64,000 nucleotides of DNA from Mycolicibacterium confluentis (GTDB lineage Bacteria > Actinomycetota > Actinomycetes > Mycobacteriales > Mycobacteriaceae), in the NCBI RefSeq assembly GCF_010729895.1, contig NZ_AP022612.1, forward strand, positions 3,782,001-3,846,000. Direction: 5' to 3'. The position numbers and the translations under genes were made by a program. Position 1 is the first letter of the stretch. Every line of letters starts with the position of its first letter. Shown in pieces: positions 7,530 through 17,256 of the stretch. The notes beneath the pieces are model-generated. The model made no database searches and had not been told where the DNA came from. It was given only the letters and a program-made list of their open reading frames with translations.

Positions 7530-8387
7530 ATGCATCTGACTGTCGGTTACCTCGCCACCCCCACCGGGGACGATGGGGCGGCGCTGGCCGCCGCGTTCGC
7601 CCGCACCTTCGACGCCGAGGTGGATGTCGTGCTCGTCGTGCGCCACGAACTGCCCGACGGCCACCCCGGCCGGGGCCAGTACCAGGAACTGCTGATCGAA
7701 CGCGGTCAGCAGTGGATCTCCAAGGCGGTGACGAGGCTGACCGGAGCGGCCAAGTCGGTGACGCCCAATGTGCTGGTGGGGGAATCGTTCCCGGAGACCC
7801 TGATGGCCTTCGCCGAGCAGAAGCGCTCCGATCTCATCGTGGTCGGCGGTGCGCGCGACGGGTTCTTCGGGGGCCACGTGATCGGACCCGTCTCGAGTGC
7901 ACTGCTGCACAGCTCATCGATCCCGGTGGCGTTGGCTCCGCGCGGATACGCCGACGACCCGCCCGAGACCATCACCGCCATCACGGCCGCGGTCCCCACC
8001 CGTCCCGGTGACGACAATCCCCTGCCGTTCGCCATCGCACTCGCTCGGGCCGGGACGCTGCCGATCCGGATGCTGTCGCTGGTGTCGGCCGAGAACCTCG
8101 CCGAGGCCGAGGACCTGACGGAGCTGCGGGCCGCTCAGGTGGCCGCGGCACGCAAGAACCTCAACGTCGCGGCCCACGCCCTGCCCGACGCACCGGAGAT
8201 CGAGTCGCTGGTCGCCGACGGCATGACCCTGGAATCGGCACTGAAGAAGTTGAACTGGACCGACTCTGACGTGCTTGTCGTCGGCTCCAGCAGATTCGCG
8301 GCGCCCAAGCGGATCTTCCTGGGCTTCACCGCATCTCGGATTCTGGCCGGAGTCGACGCCCCGGTGGTGGTGATCCCCCGGGACTAG
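7530..8387 (+). CDS. Tandem UspA-like protein, permease partner (copy 1)
   Basis: This 285-residue soluble protein contains two universal-stress-like alpha/beta domains (about 1-140 and 150-285). The first begins HLTVGYLATP and the second ends in VLVVGSSRFAAPKRIFLGFTASRIL, resembling the ATP-binding loop. It probably forms an operon with the upstream permease, 22 bases away. The stop codon lies in a CTAG shared with the stop of the convergent dehydrogenase. The same permease-plus-Usp pairing recurs at 44.7-47.1 kb, suggesting that it modulates or senses the transporter. That role is inference. Confidence 0.85.
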   Translation: MHLTVGYLATPTGDDGAALAAAFARTFDAEVDVVLVVRHELPDGHPGRGQYQELLIERGQQWISKAVTRLTGAAKSVTPNVLVGESFPETLMAFAEQKRSDLIVVGGARDGFFGGHVIGPVSSALLHSSSIPVALAPRGYADDPPETITAITAAVPTRPGDDNPLPFAIALARAGTLPIRMLSLVSAENLAEAEDLTELRAAQVAAARKNLNVAAHALPDAPEIESLVADGMTLESALKKLNWTDSDVLVVGSSRFAAPKRIFLGFTASRILAGVDAPVVVIPRD

Positions 8388-9880
8388 CGCTTGGTGAAGA
8401 TCGTACGGTGCCAGGCCTTCTCGGCGACACCGGTGATGTCACTCATCACGTGCTTGATGGTCAGGTACTCCTCGAACGAGTAATCGCTCATGTCCTTGCC
8501 GAAGCCTGACGCGCCGACACCGCCGTGCGGCATCTCGCTGATGATCGGAATGTGGTCGTTGATCCACACGCAGCCCGCGTTGATCTCGCGCGAGGCCCGC
8601 TGTGCGCGGTACACGTCACGGGTCCACGCCGAGGCCGCGAGCCCATACTCGGTGTCGTTGGCCTGCCGCAGGGCGTCGTCGTCGTCGGTGAAGGACCGCA
8701 CGGTGAGCACAGGCCCGAAGATCTCGTTGCGGTAGACCTCGGAGTTCTCGTCGACGTCGGCGATCAGCGTCGGAGCGTAGAACGAGCCAGGACGAGCGAT
8801 CACATGGCCGCCGGTGACGATGCGCCCGCCCTCGTCCGGGGCCCGCGACACCATGGCCGCCACCTTGTCGCGGTGCGCGGCGGAGATCAGCGGCCCCAGG
8901 TCGGTGTCGGCGTCGAAGGGATCGCCGACGACGATCTTCGACATCACCTCGGCGACACCGGCGACGAAGTCGTCATAGAGGTCGCGGGCCACGATCGCCC
9001 GGGTCGCCGCGGTGCAGTCCTGGCCGGTGTTGATCAGCGATCCGGCGACCGCACCCTGGATCGCGGCGTCGAGATCGGCGTCGGAGAACACCACAAACGG
9101 CGCCTTGCCGCCCAGTTCGAGCTGGGTGCGGTGTCCGTGCACGGCCGCGGCGGCCATCACCCTGCGGCCGACGTCGGTCGAACCGGTGAACGTCACGACG
9201 TCGACGCCGGGGTGCCCGGCCAGTGCGCTGCCGACATCGGCGCCCGCGCCGGTGAGGACATTGAGCACGCCATCGGGCAGGCCGGCTTCCTTGGCGATGC
9301 GCGCCAGGGTCAGCGTGGTCAGCGGGGTGAGCTCGGCGGGCTTGATGACGACGGAACAGCCGGCGGCCAGGGCGGGGATGACCTTCCAGATCGCCATCTG
9401 CAGGGGGTAGTTCCAGGGCGTGATGGTGGCGACCACGCCGACGGCCTCGCGTCGGATGCTCGACGTGTGGTCAGCTGAGTACTCGCCGCTTGCCTTGCCC
9501 TCGAGATGCCGCGCGGCACCGGCGAAGAACGCGACGTTGTCGATGCTGCCCGGCACGTCGAACTCGGTGGCCAGGCGGACGGGCTTGCCGGTCTGGCTGA
9601 CCTCTTCGGCGATGAACAGTTCGGCGTTGGCCTCCATCAGCTCGGCGAGCTTGGCCAGTACCGCGGAGCGGTCGGCGGGCGTGGCGGTGGCCCACCCGCG
9701 GAGCGCGGCGCGCGCGCTGGCCACCGCGGCGTCGACGTCGGCGACCGTCGCCAACGCGAGTTCGGCGACGGGTGCGCCGGTGGCCGGGTTGATGACCCTG
9801 TGCGCGGGGCCGGAGGTCGAAAGGGACGCACCGCCGAGCCAGCTGCTCGCCACGGTCTTCACGGACGCAGTCGCAGTCAT
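8384..9880 (-). CDS. Aldehyde dehydrogenase, aminobutyraldehyde (PatD) type
   Basis: This 498-residue NAD-dependent dehydrogenase shows the glutamate motif LELGGKAPF and the catalytic Cys in NTGQDCTAATR. The C-terminal segment EMPHGGVGASGFGKDMSDY closely resembles E. coli PatD, which oxidises 4-aminobutanal to GABA. It is divergent from an Lrp-type regulator (134-bp gap) and close to a class III aminotransferase that could supply the aldehyde from putrescine or cadaverine. It shares a CTAG stop overlap with the Usp-like gene. Family membership is certain, the precise aldehyde less so. Confidence 0.9.
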   Translation of the reverse strand: MTATASVKTVASSWLGGASLSTSGPAHRVINPATGAPVAELALATVADVDAAVASARAALRGWATATPADRSAVLAKLAELMEANAELFIAEEVSQTGKPVRLATEFDVPGSIDNVAFFAGAARHLEGKASGEYSADHTSSIRREAVGVVATITPWNYPLQMAIWKVIPALAAGCSVVIKPAELTPLTTLTLARIAKEAGLPDGVLNVLTGAGADVGSALAGHPGVDVVTFTGSTDVGRRVMAAAAVHGHRTQLELGGKAPFVVFSDADLDAAIQGAVAGSLINTGQDCTAATRAIVARDLYDDFVAGVAEVMSKIVVGDPFDADTDLGPLISAAHRDKVAAMVSRAPDEGGRIVTGGHVIARPGSFYAPTLIADVDENSEVYRNEIFGPVLTVRSFTDDDDALRQANDTEYGLAASAWTRDVYRAQRASREINAGCVWINDHIPIISEMPHGGVGASGFGKDMSDYSFEEYLTIKHVMSDITGVAEKAWHRTIFTKR

Positions 9881-9978
9881 GGCCGCAACGGTAGCTCAGA
9901 ACCGGGGCCTCGACCAGACGAGCAGCTACGCATTCCCTCGACTGAGGGTCCCCCGACTTCGGAAATTCTCCACGATCG

Positions 9979-10008
9979 TTGGCATCAACAACTGATTCCG
10001 TGCACAAT
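9979..10008 (+). promoter_or_regulatory. Promoter and possible operator of the Lrp-type regulator
   Basis: TTGGCA at 9979-9984 and CACAAT at 10003-10008 are spaced by 18 bases and precede the ATG at 10015 by six, giving a leaderless start. An inverted pair CCACGAT (9970-9976) and ATCGTGG (10007-10013) brackets the promoter and could be an autoregulatory Lrp site. The latter is speculative. Confidence 0.45.
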
Positions 10009-10014
10009 CGTGGC

Positions 10015-10530
10015 ATGCCCAACTCGGCAGGACCACAGACCCCGGCGCCGCTCCGCACGGCCAACAATGGGTCGATTCCCGTCATGCAACTCGATGACCT
10101 GTCCAAGGCCATCATCGAGAAGCTTCAGCAGGATGGCCGGCGATCGTATGCGGGCATCGGCAAGGCTGTCGGTCTGTCGGAAGCGGCAGTGCGCCAGCGC
10201 GTCCAGCGGATGGTCGACGCAGGCGTCATGCAGATCGTCGCGGTCACCGACCCGATGCAACTCGGTTTCGCCCGTCAGGCGATGATCGGCATCAAGTGCA
10301 CCGGTGACACGCTCAAGGTCGCCGAGAAGCTCGCTGCGATCGACGCCGTCGACTACGTCGTCCTCACCGCGGGATCCTTCGACGCGATCGTCGAAGTGGT
10401 GTGTGAGAACGACGACGGCCTGCTTGAACTGCTCAACACCAGAATCCGCGAAGTCCCGGGAGTGATAGCCACCGAAACGCTCGTTTATTTGAAACTCGTT
10501 AAGCAGCAATACAACTGGGGCACAAGATGA
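10015..10530 (+). CDS. Lrp/AsnC family transcriptional regulator
   Basis: This 171-residue regulator has an N-terminal helix-turn-helix (about residues 30-75; YAGIGKAVGLSEAAVRQRVQ) and a C-terminal RAM effector domain. The start at 10015 is favoured because a TTG at 9979 lies inside the predicted -35 box. Its stop overlaps the aminotransferase ATG (ATGA at 10527-10530), so the two are coupled. It is also divergent from the aldehyde dehydrogenase, making it the probable local regulator of amine catabolism, responding to an amino acid or polyamine ligand. Confidence 0.92.
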   Translation: MPNSAGPQTPAPLRTANNGSIPVMQLDDLSKAIIEKLQQDGRRSYAGIGKAVGLSEAAVRQRVQRMVDAGVMQIVAVTDPMQLGFARQAMIGIKCTGDTLKVAEKLAAIDAVDYVVLTAGSFDAIVEVVCENDDGLLELLNTRIREVPGVIATETLVYLKLVKQQYNWGTR

Positions 10531-11912
10531 CATCAACTGATATTCAGCAGAGCACCACTTCAGACCTTTCCGCCAAGGCCGACCGCCACCTGTGGGGCCA
10601 CTTCGCCCGCCACGGCGCCGGCATCACGCCGCCGATCATCACGCGCGGTGAAGGCGTGCACATCTGGGACAGCACGGGCAGGCAGTACATCGACGGCCTG
10701 TCCGGGCTGTTCGTGGTGCAGGTCGGCCACGGCCGCGCCGAACTCGCCGAGGCCGCTGCGAAGCAGGCCGAGACCCTGGCGTTCTTCCCGCTGTGGAGCT
10801 ACGCGACCCCGCCGGCGATCGAACTCGCCGACCGGATCGCGGGTTACGCACCCGGCGACCTGAACCGGGTGTTCTTCACCACCGGTGGCGGCGAGGCCGT
10901 CGAGAGCGCCTGGAAGCTGGCCAAGCAGTACTTCAAGCTGACCGGCAAACCCGGTAAGCACAAGGTGATCTCGCGTGCGGTCGCCTACCACGGAACGCCG
11001 CAGGGCGCGCTCGCCATCACCGGCATCCCCGCGTTCAAGGCACCGTTCGAGCCGTTGACGCCCGGTGGTCACCGGGTGCCCAACACCAACTTCTACCGGG
11101 CGCCGGCGCCATTCGACACCGACATCAAGGCCTGGGGCGAGTACTGCGCCGACCGCATCGCCGAGGCCATCGAGTTCGAGGGGCCGGACACGGTGTGCGC
11201 AGTCTTTCTTGAACCCGTGCAGAACGCCGGCGGCTGCTTCCCGCCGCCGCCGGGGTACTTCCAGCGGGTCCGCGAGATCTGCGACGAGTACGACGTGCTG
11301 CTGGTCTCGGACGAGGTGATCTGCGCCTACGGCCGGATCGGGTCGATGTTCGCGTGCGACGACTTCGACTACGTGCCCGACATCATCACCTGCGCCAAGG
11401 GCCTGACCTCGGGTTACTCGCCGATCGGCGCGATGATCGCCAGCGACCGACTGTTCGAGCCCTTCAACGACGGCCAGACCGTGTTCGGCCACGGCTACAC
11501 GTTCGGCGGACACCCGGTGTCGGCCGCGGTGGCACTGGCCAACCTGGACATCTTCGAGCGCGAGGGCATCAACGCCCACGTCAAGGAGAACGCTCCGGCC
11601 TTCCGGCGCACACTGGAGAAACTGCTGGACCTCCCGATCGTCGGTGATGTTCGCGGCGAGGGCTTCTTCTACGGCATCGAACTGGTCAAGGACAAGACCA
11701 CCAAGGAGACGTTCAACGACGAGGAGAGCGAACGCCTGCTGCGCGGGTTCCTGACTCCCGCGCTGTGGGACGCCGGCCTGTACTGCCGCGCCGATGACCG
11801 TGGCGACCCAGTGGTCCAGTTGGCTCCGCCGCTGATCTCCGGCCAGGCCGAGTTCGACGCGATCTACGACATCCTGTACAACGTGCTCGGCGAGGCCAGC
11901 CGGCGGATGTAG
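10527..11912 (+). CDS. Class III PLP aminotransferase (omega-amino acid/putrescine type)
   Basis: A 461-residue fold-type I transaminase of the subgroup that moves terminal amino groups of putrescine, cadaverine, GABA or beta-alanine to pyruvate. The PLP lysine is in CAKGLTSGYSP, the aspartate in VSDEVICAYGR, and FFTTGGGEAVESAWK forms the phosphate-binding region. Length is normal. It is coupled to the Lrp regulator upstream and corresponds to Rv3329. With the PatD-like dehydrogenase it could convert diamine to amino acid. Substrate preference cannot be read from the sequence. Confidence 0.92.
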   Translation: MTSTDIQQSTTSDLSAKADRHLWGHFARHGAGITPPIITRGEGVHIWDSTGRQYIDGLSGLFVVQVGHGRAELAEAAAKQAETLAFFPLWSYATPPAIELADRIAGYAPGDLNRVFFTTGGGEAVESAWKLAKQYFKLTGKPGKHKVISRAVAYHGTPQGALAITGIPAFKAPFEPLTPGGHRVPNTNFYRAPAPFDTDIKAWGEYCADRIAEAIEFEGPDTVCAVFLEPVQNAGGCFPPPPGYFQRVREICDEYDVLLVSDEVICAYGRIGSMFACDDFDYVPDIITCAKGLTSGYSPIGAMIASDRLFEPFNDGQTVFGHGYTFGGHPVSAAVALANLDIFEREGINAHVKENAPAFRRTLEKLLDLPIVGDVRGEGFFYGIELVKDKTTKETFNDEESERLLRGFLTPALWDAGLYCRADDRGDPVVQLAPPLISGQAEFDAIYDILYNVLGEASRRM

Positions 11913-11914
11913 CC

Positions 11915-12904
11915 ATGCACCGACCGCGCGTGCGCCCGGTCCGGTGGTCACCGCCACCGGTCCGGGCTCTGCCCGAGTTCGGTCCGGCCGACCTGACGGT
12001 CGTGGACATGCCCGGTGAGGCACCCGAGGACGTCGTCGTCGACGCCGACGGCTTCCTGTGGACCGGACTGGCCGACGGGCGCGTGGTCCGCATCGATCCA
12101 GACGGTGCGACGCGGGTGGTCGCCGACACCGGGGGCCGCCCGCTCGGCATGTCGGTGGCCCGCGACGGCAGGCTGCTGATCTGCGACAGCCCGCGCGGCC
12201 TCCTGGCGATGGACCCCGACACCGGCACGCTCGACGTGCTGGTGGACACCGTCGACGGACGCAGGCTCAAGTTCTGCTCCAATGTCACCGAAAGCCCGGA
12301 CGGGGCAATCTATTTCACCGAATCGACGGCAGCGTTCAGCTATGCGCACTTCAAGGCCCCCATCCTCGAGGCCCGCGGCGACGGGGCCCTGTTCCGTCGC
12401 GATCCCGACGGTTCGGTCACCACGGTGGCCCGCGGTCTGTACTTCGCGAACGGCGTGACGCCCACAGCCGACGGCGAGGCCTTGGTGTTCGCCGAGACAC
12501 AGGGTCGCCGGTTGTCGAAGTACTGGCTGAGCGGCGCTCGCGCGGGGACGGTGACCGAACTGGCCGCCGCCCTTCCCGGCATGCCCGACAACCTCTCCAC
12601 GGGTGCCGACGGCCGAATCTGGTGCGCGTTCGTCTCCCCGGTCAATGCGGCCGCCGACTGGCTGGCCCCCAGGTCTCCGCTGCTGCGGAAAGTGGTGTGG
12701 CGGCTTCCCGAACGCCTGCAACCGCAGATCGATCCCGTGGTGTGGGCGGTGGCCTTCGACGCCGACAGTGGCGAGGCCGTCGCGGGTCTGCGGATGACCC
12801 ATCCGGAGTTCGGTCTGGTGACCGGCCTGGTGGAGCATGCGGGGCGATTGTGGATGGGCAGCATCGGCAGCGCGGCGATCGCGCACTGCGCCCTGCCGAA
12901 GTAA
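11915..12904 (+). CDS. Strictosidine-synthase/SMP-30-like beta-propeller protein
   Basis: A 329-residue protein with repeated beta-propeller blades (PEDVVVDADGFLWTG, RPLGMSVARDGRLLI, CSNVTESPDGAIYFTE), characteristic of the strictosidine synthase-like/SMP-30 calcium-dependent lactonase superfamily. No signal peptide is obvious. It starts two bases after the aminotransferase stop, so it belongs to the same transcript. Bacterial members are probably hydrolases or lactonases, and the substrate is unknown. Strictosidine synthesis itself is not implied. Confidence 0.82.
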   Translation: MHRPRVRPVRWSPPPVRALPEFGPADLTVVDMPGEAPEDVVVDADGFLWTGLADGRVVRIDPDGATRVVADTGGRPLGMSVARDGRLLICDSPRGLLAMDPDTGTLDVLVDTVDGRRLKFCSNVTESPDGAIYFTESTAAFSYAHFKAPILEARGDGALFRRDPDGSVTTVARGLYFANGVTPTADGEALVFAETQGRRLSKYWLSGARAGTVTELAAALPGMPDNLSTGADGRIWCAFVSPVNAAADWLAPRSPLLRKVVWRLPERLQPQIDPVVWAVAFDADSGEAVAGLRMTHPEFGLVTGLVEHAGRLWMGSIGSAAIAHCALPK

Positions 12905-12981
12905 CAGGCGCAACACAAACCACAGCAGTCACAGCGCGCCTGCCGGATCGGGGACCCGCGGTCACCTAATCTGCACACACC

Positions 12982-14202
12982 ATGGCCAGTTCACGCATCC
13001 TCGCCCGGCGCGCGGCGACGCTGGCAGCGGCCCTGTTCCTGGCCGCCGCCCCTGGTTTGGCGTACGCCGAACCCCCCGCACCCGAGACCGACCCGTGCCC
13101 GTATCGGGTCACCACCCCGCCGGCCGTGGACGCCTCCGAGGTGCCCAGGCCCGGTGACGCCCCGCCCGCCCCACTGCCCGTGCCCGCCAAGCCCGTCGGC
13201 GGCGACGCACTCGGCGACTGCGGCGTCGTCACCGCCGCGGGCACTCCGCCCGTGCCCGGCGACGTCTCGGCCGAGGCCTGGCTGGTAGCCGACCTCGACA
13301 CCGGTGACGTCATCGCCGCCAAGGATGCCCACGGACGGCACCGCCCCGCGTCGATCGTCAAGGTGCTGACCGCGATGGCCACGCTCGACGAACTGAACCT
13401 CAACAAGCGGGTGCCGGGCACCCAGGAGGACGCCAACTCCGAGGGCACCCGCGTCGGTGTCGCACCCGGCGGCGTCTACACCGTCAACGACCTGCTGCAC
13501 GGACTGCTGATGCACTCGGGCAACGACGCGGCCCACGCGCTCGCGGTGCAACTCGGCGGGATGGACACGGCGCTGGGCAAGATCAACACGCTGGCCAGCA
13601 GGCTCGGCGGCCGCGACACCCGGGCCGCCACCCCGTCCGGCCTGGACGGGCCGGGCATGAGCACCTCGGTCTACGACATGGCGTTGTTCTACCGATACGC
13701 CTGGGAGAACCCGACGTTCGCGCAGATCGTCTCGACCAAGGAGTACGACTTCCCGGGCCGCGACGGCAATCCGCCGTACGAGATCTACAACGACAACAAG
13801 CTTCTGGAGAACTACCCCGGCGCCCTCGGAGGCAAGACCGGCTACACCGACGACGCGGGCCAGACCTTCGTCGGCGCCGCCGAACGCGACGGCCGCCGTC
13901 TTGTCGTGGTGCTGATGCGCGGCACCCGCGTGCCGATCGCGCCGTGGGAGCAGGCCGCGCGCCTGCTGGACTACGGGTTCGCCACCCCGCCGGGCACGCA
14001 GGTCGGCACGCTGGTCGACCCGGATCCGTCGCTCAAGAAGCCTGAGCCCGCGACCGACCCCGCGGTGGCCTCACGCGCGGCCAGTGTGCTGCCCGACGCC
14101 GACACCGCGCCCGTGCGCGTGGGGGTGGCCGTCGTGGGCACCCTCATCGTCTTCGGCCTCATCATGGTCGCCAGGTCCATGAACCGCCGCCCTCAGTACT
14201 GA
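12982..14202 (+). CDS. dacB1: D-alanyl-D-alanine carboxypeptidase (DacB1)
   Basis: A 406-residue penicillin-binding protein that trims the terminal D-Ala of peptidoglycan stem peptides. It has an N-terminal signal peptide (about 1-29, ending GLAYA), a proline-rich spacer, and the catalytic triad motifs SIVK (Ser124), SGN (179-181) and KTG (285-287). A C-terminal hydrophobic helix (about 375-398) probably anchors it on the outer face of the membrane. TAATCT at 12967-12972 gives a very short leader. It is the equivalent of Rv3330. Its stop codon lies inside a 15-bp tandem repeat. Confidence 0.95.
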   Translation: MASSRILARRAATLAAALFLAAAPGLAYAEPPAPETDPCPYRVTTPPAVDASEVPRPGDAPPAPLPVPAKPVGGDALGDCGVVTAAGTPPVPGDVSAEAWLVADLDTGDVIAAKDAHGRHRPASIVKVLTAMATLDELNLNKRVPGTQEDANSEGTRVGVAPGGVYTVNDLLHGLLMHSGNDAAHALAVQLGGMDTALGKINTLASRLGGRDTRAATPSGLDGPGMSTSVYDMALFYRYAWENPTFAQIVSTKEYDFPGRDGNPPYEIYNDNKLLENYPGALGGKTGYTDDAGQTFVGAAERDGRRLVVVLMRGTRVPIAPWEQAARLLDYGFATPPGTQVGTLVDPDPSLKKPEPATDPAVASRAASVLPDADTAPVRVGVAVVGTLIVFGLIMVARSMNRRPQY

Positions 14203-14240
14203 GCCCAGCAGTACGAGGCCCAGCAGTACTAGGCCCAGCG
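14196..14240. repeat. Three tandem 15-bp units spanning two convergent stop codons
   Basis: Units 14196-14210, 14211-14225 and 14226-14240 (GTACTGAGCCCAGCA and variants) differ at two to three positions. Unit 1 contains the TGA of dacB1 and unit 3 contains the reverse-strand TAG of the flavin oxidoreductase gene. The repeat therefore fills the whole 26-bp gap between the two genes. Confidence 0.85.
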
Positions 14241-15098
14241 CCCCAGCAGATCCGCAGCCTGCGAACACCATTCGCTGATCAGGTCTCCTGCCGCGCGCTG
14301 AGTGCGCACCGCGCCGACCCCCTGTCCGGCGTTGACCGGCGTGGGCTCCCCCACCGCATCGAGCAGAACCCGCTCGGGAAGCGTTGCGGGCCAGGGGTAC
14401 TGCGCGGCGATGTCGAATTTCCGTGTGGTGGCGGTTTGATTCGACTCGGCGGCCAGCAGTTGATCCCGGGCCGCAGGCGGGGTCAACGCCTCCGTGCAGG
14501 TGGCCAATGCCGTGCCGACCCACGCACCCGCGGCCCCGGCCGCCAGGACCGCGGCCAGTGCTCGCGGCGAGGCGATGCCCCCTGCGGCGAGCACCGGCAC
14601 GTCGACGCTGTCGAGCACCTCGGCCAGCAGGGGCAGCGTGCCGATGCTCGGTGCCCCGTGGCCACCGCCTTCGGCGCCCCGGGCCACCAGAACGTCGACA
14701 CCGGCCTCGACCGCACGACGCGCTGCGCCGACGTCGGCCACCTGCGTCGCGACCATCAGCCCAGCCTCGTGTGCCTTTGCGACCCAAGACCATTCGTCAC
14801 CGAAGCTGACGCTCAGCAACGCAGGCGCGGCGGCCACCGCCACGTCGAGAAGCACCGGATCACGCTCGGCGACCCACCCCACCAATCCGATGCCGATGGG
14901 CGCCGCCCCATGCGGAAGCCCGGCCAGTTCGGCACGCAACGCCTCGGCCGACCCCGCGCTGCCCATGCCGACCATTCCCAGGCCCCCGGCGCTCGCGACG
15001 GCGGCGGCCAATCGTGCCCCCGCGGCGCCACCCATCGGCGCGTTGACGATCGGCACCGTCAGCCCCATCGACCTCGACCACGGCGTCGACAACGTCAT
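14229..15098 (-). CDS. Nitronate monooxygenase-like FMN oxidoreductase
   Basis: A 289-residue TIM-barrel flavoprotein of the 2-nitropropane dioxygenase/nitronate monooxygenase family. The N-terminal VPIVNAPMGGAAGARLAAAV, the loop GAEGGGHGAP carrying the family's His, and PVLAAGGIASPRAL of the phosphate-binding strand are all present. It is shorter than typical NMOs and ends in a Trp/Cys-containing helix. Its ATG overlaps the stop of the upstream yhjD-like gene (15095-15098), so they are co-transcribed. The true substrate, nitronate or an enone, is not determinable. Confidence 0.85.
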   Translation of the reverse strand: MTLSTPWSRSMGLTVPIVNAPMGGAAGARLAAAVASAGGLGMVGMGSAGSAEALRAELAGLPHGAAPIGIGLVGWVAERDPVLLDVAVAAAPALLSVSFGDEWSWVAKAHEAGLMVATQVADVGAARRAVEAGVDVLVARGAEGGGHGAPSIGTLPLLAEVLDSVDVPVLAAGGIASPRALAAVLAAGAAGAWVGTALATCTEALTPPAARDQLLAAESNQTATTRKFDIAAQYPWPATLPERVLLDAVGEPTPVNAGQGVGAVRTQRAAGDLISEWCSQAADLLGRWA

Positions 15099-16156
15099 CG
15101 GCGTCGGCCCTCGTCCCGCCGCAGCAGGCGCGAAAGACTCAGCGCACCAAACGCTCCCACAGCGGCCGCGACAACCGCCTGCTCCGGACCAAGCCCCGGT
15201 CGGGTCACCACCCGGTTGTTGATCAGCGCGGGCGGCGGCGGTGCGACGATTTCTTCGCGCTGGTTCTCCTTCGACGTCGCCGCCCAGGCCGTGGCGAACA
15301 GCACCAGGCGCGCGGTGATGTAGGCGAACACCATCAGACCCAACACGGGACCGAATGTCGCGCCCGCGGGACCGGTCACCACCGACCGCAGATAGATCGA
15401 GGCCACCTGCTTGAAGACCTCGAAACCGACAGCGGCAAACAGGCCCGCCCGCACACTGCTGCGAAAGGTGATGGACTCACGGGGAAGCCGCGCGATCATC
15501 CAGGTGAACAGAAACCAGGACACGAAGAGCGACACCAACAGCGAGGCCGCCCGCAGCAGCGCCGACAACATCGTCGAGTCCTGCAGACCCAACCAGTTCA
15601 GCACATCCTCCATGACCGACGAACTGCCCACCACGGTCAGACCGATCGTCACCGTGATCGCCAGGAATGCCGACACCAGCGCCAACAGGTCCGACAGCTT
15701 GGTGCGCAGGAACCCGGGGGGCTCACCCCGGTACAGCCCCCACATCTGGGACAGGGCCTCGCGCAGATTCGCCATCCAGCCCAGTCCCGCCCATGCCGCG
15801 GTGGCCAATCCGATCACGCCTACCGACGTCCGGGAGTTGATCGCCGAGTCCATCAACTCGACCAACTGCGACCCGAGGTCGCCGCTGACGGCTGCGCGGA
15901 CCTTGTCCTCGATCTCGTTGAGCAGGTCGGGTTGGTTGGCGAGCACGAAACCGCCGACCGAGAATCCGACCATGAGCAGTGGGAACAGCGCGAAGATCGT
16001 GAAGTAGGTGATGCCGGCGGCGTAGAAGTCACCCTTGCTGTCGGTGTAGCGCTGCTGAGCGCGCATGACATGGTCGAACCACGGCATCCTGGCCCGAAGT
16101 CGGTCCAGGATCCCGGGTTTGGCCGAGTCCTGCTCCGAGCCGGCCGAGTCGGTCAT
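15095..16156 (-). CDS. yhjD: Inner membrane protein YhjD (YihY/BrkB family)
   Basis: A 353-residue membrane protein with six to seven helices, including AAGITYFTIFALFPLLMVG near the N-terminus, the signature of the YihY/virulence factor BrkB family. The C-terminus is cytoplasmic and basic, ending in arginines. It matches Rv3335c in position, next to trpS. The cellular role is not settled. It starts 18 bases downstream of the end of trpS and is coupled to the flavin oxidoreductase downstream. Confidence 0.9.
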   Translation of the reverse strand: MTDSAGSEQDSAKPGILDRLRARMPWFDHVMRAQQRYTDSKGDFYAAGITYFTIFALFPLLMVGFSVGGFVLANQPDLLNEIEDKVRAAVSGDLGSQLVELMDSAINSRTSVGVIGLATAAWAGLGWMANLREALSQMWGLYRGEPPGFLRTKLSDLLALVSAFLAITVTIGLTVVGSSSVMEDVLNWLGLQDSTMLSALLRAASLLVSLFVSWFLFTWMIARLPRESITFRSSVRAGLFAAVGFEVFKQVASIYLRSVVTGPAGATFGPVLGLMVFAYITARLVLFATAWAATSKENQREEIVAPPPPALINNRVVTRPGLGPEQAVVAAAVGAFGALSLSRLLRRDEGRRR

Positions 16157-16174
16157 GCCTGCCTCCCGCTGCGG

Positions 16175-17218
<1,044 letters not shown>

Positions 17219-17256
17219 TCATGCCCCCGGATACGCGTGCCGCTAGTATCCCCGCC

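Noticed and set aside
9979..10014. Longer N-terminus of the Lrp regulator from TTG 9979
   Set aside because: The TTG coincides with the predicted -35 hexamer, and family similarity does not extend into these 12 residues.
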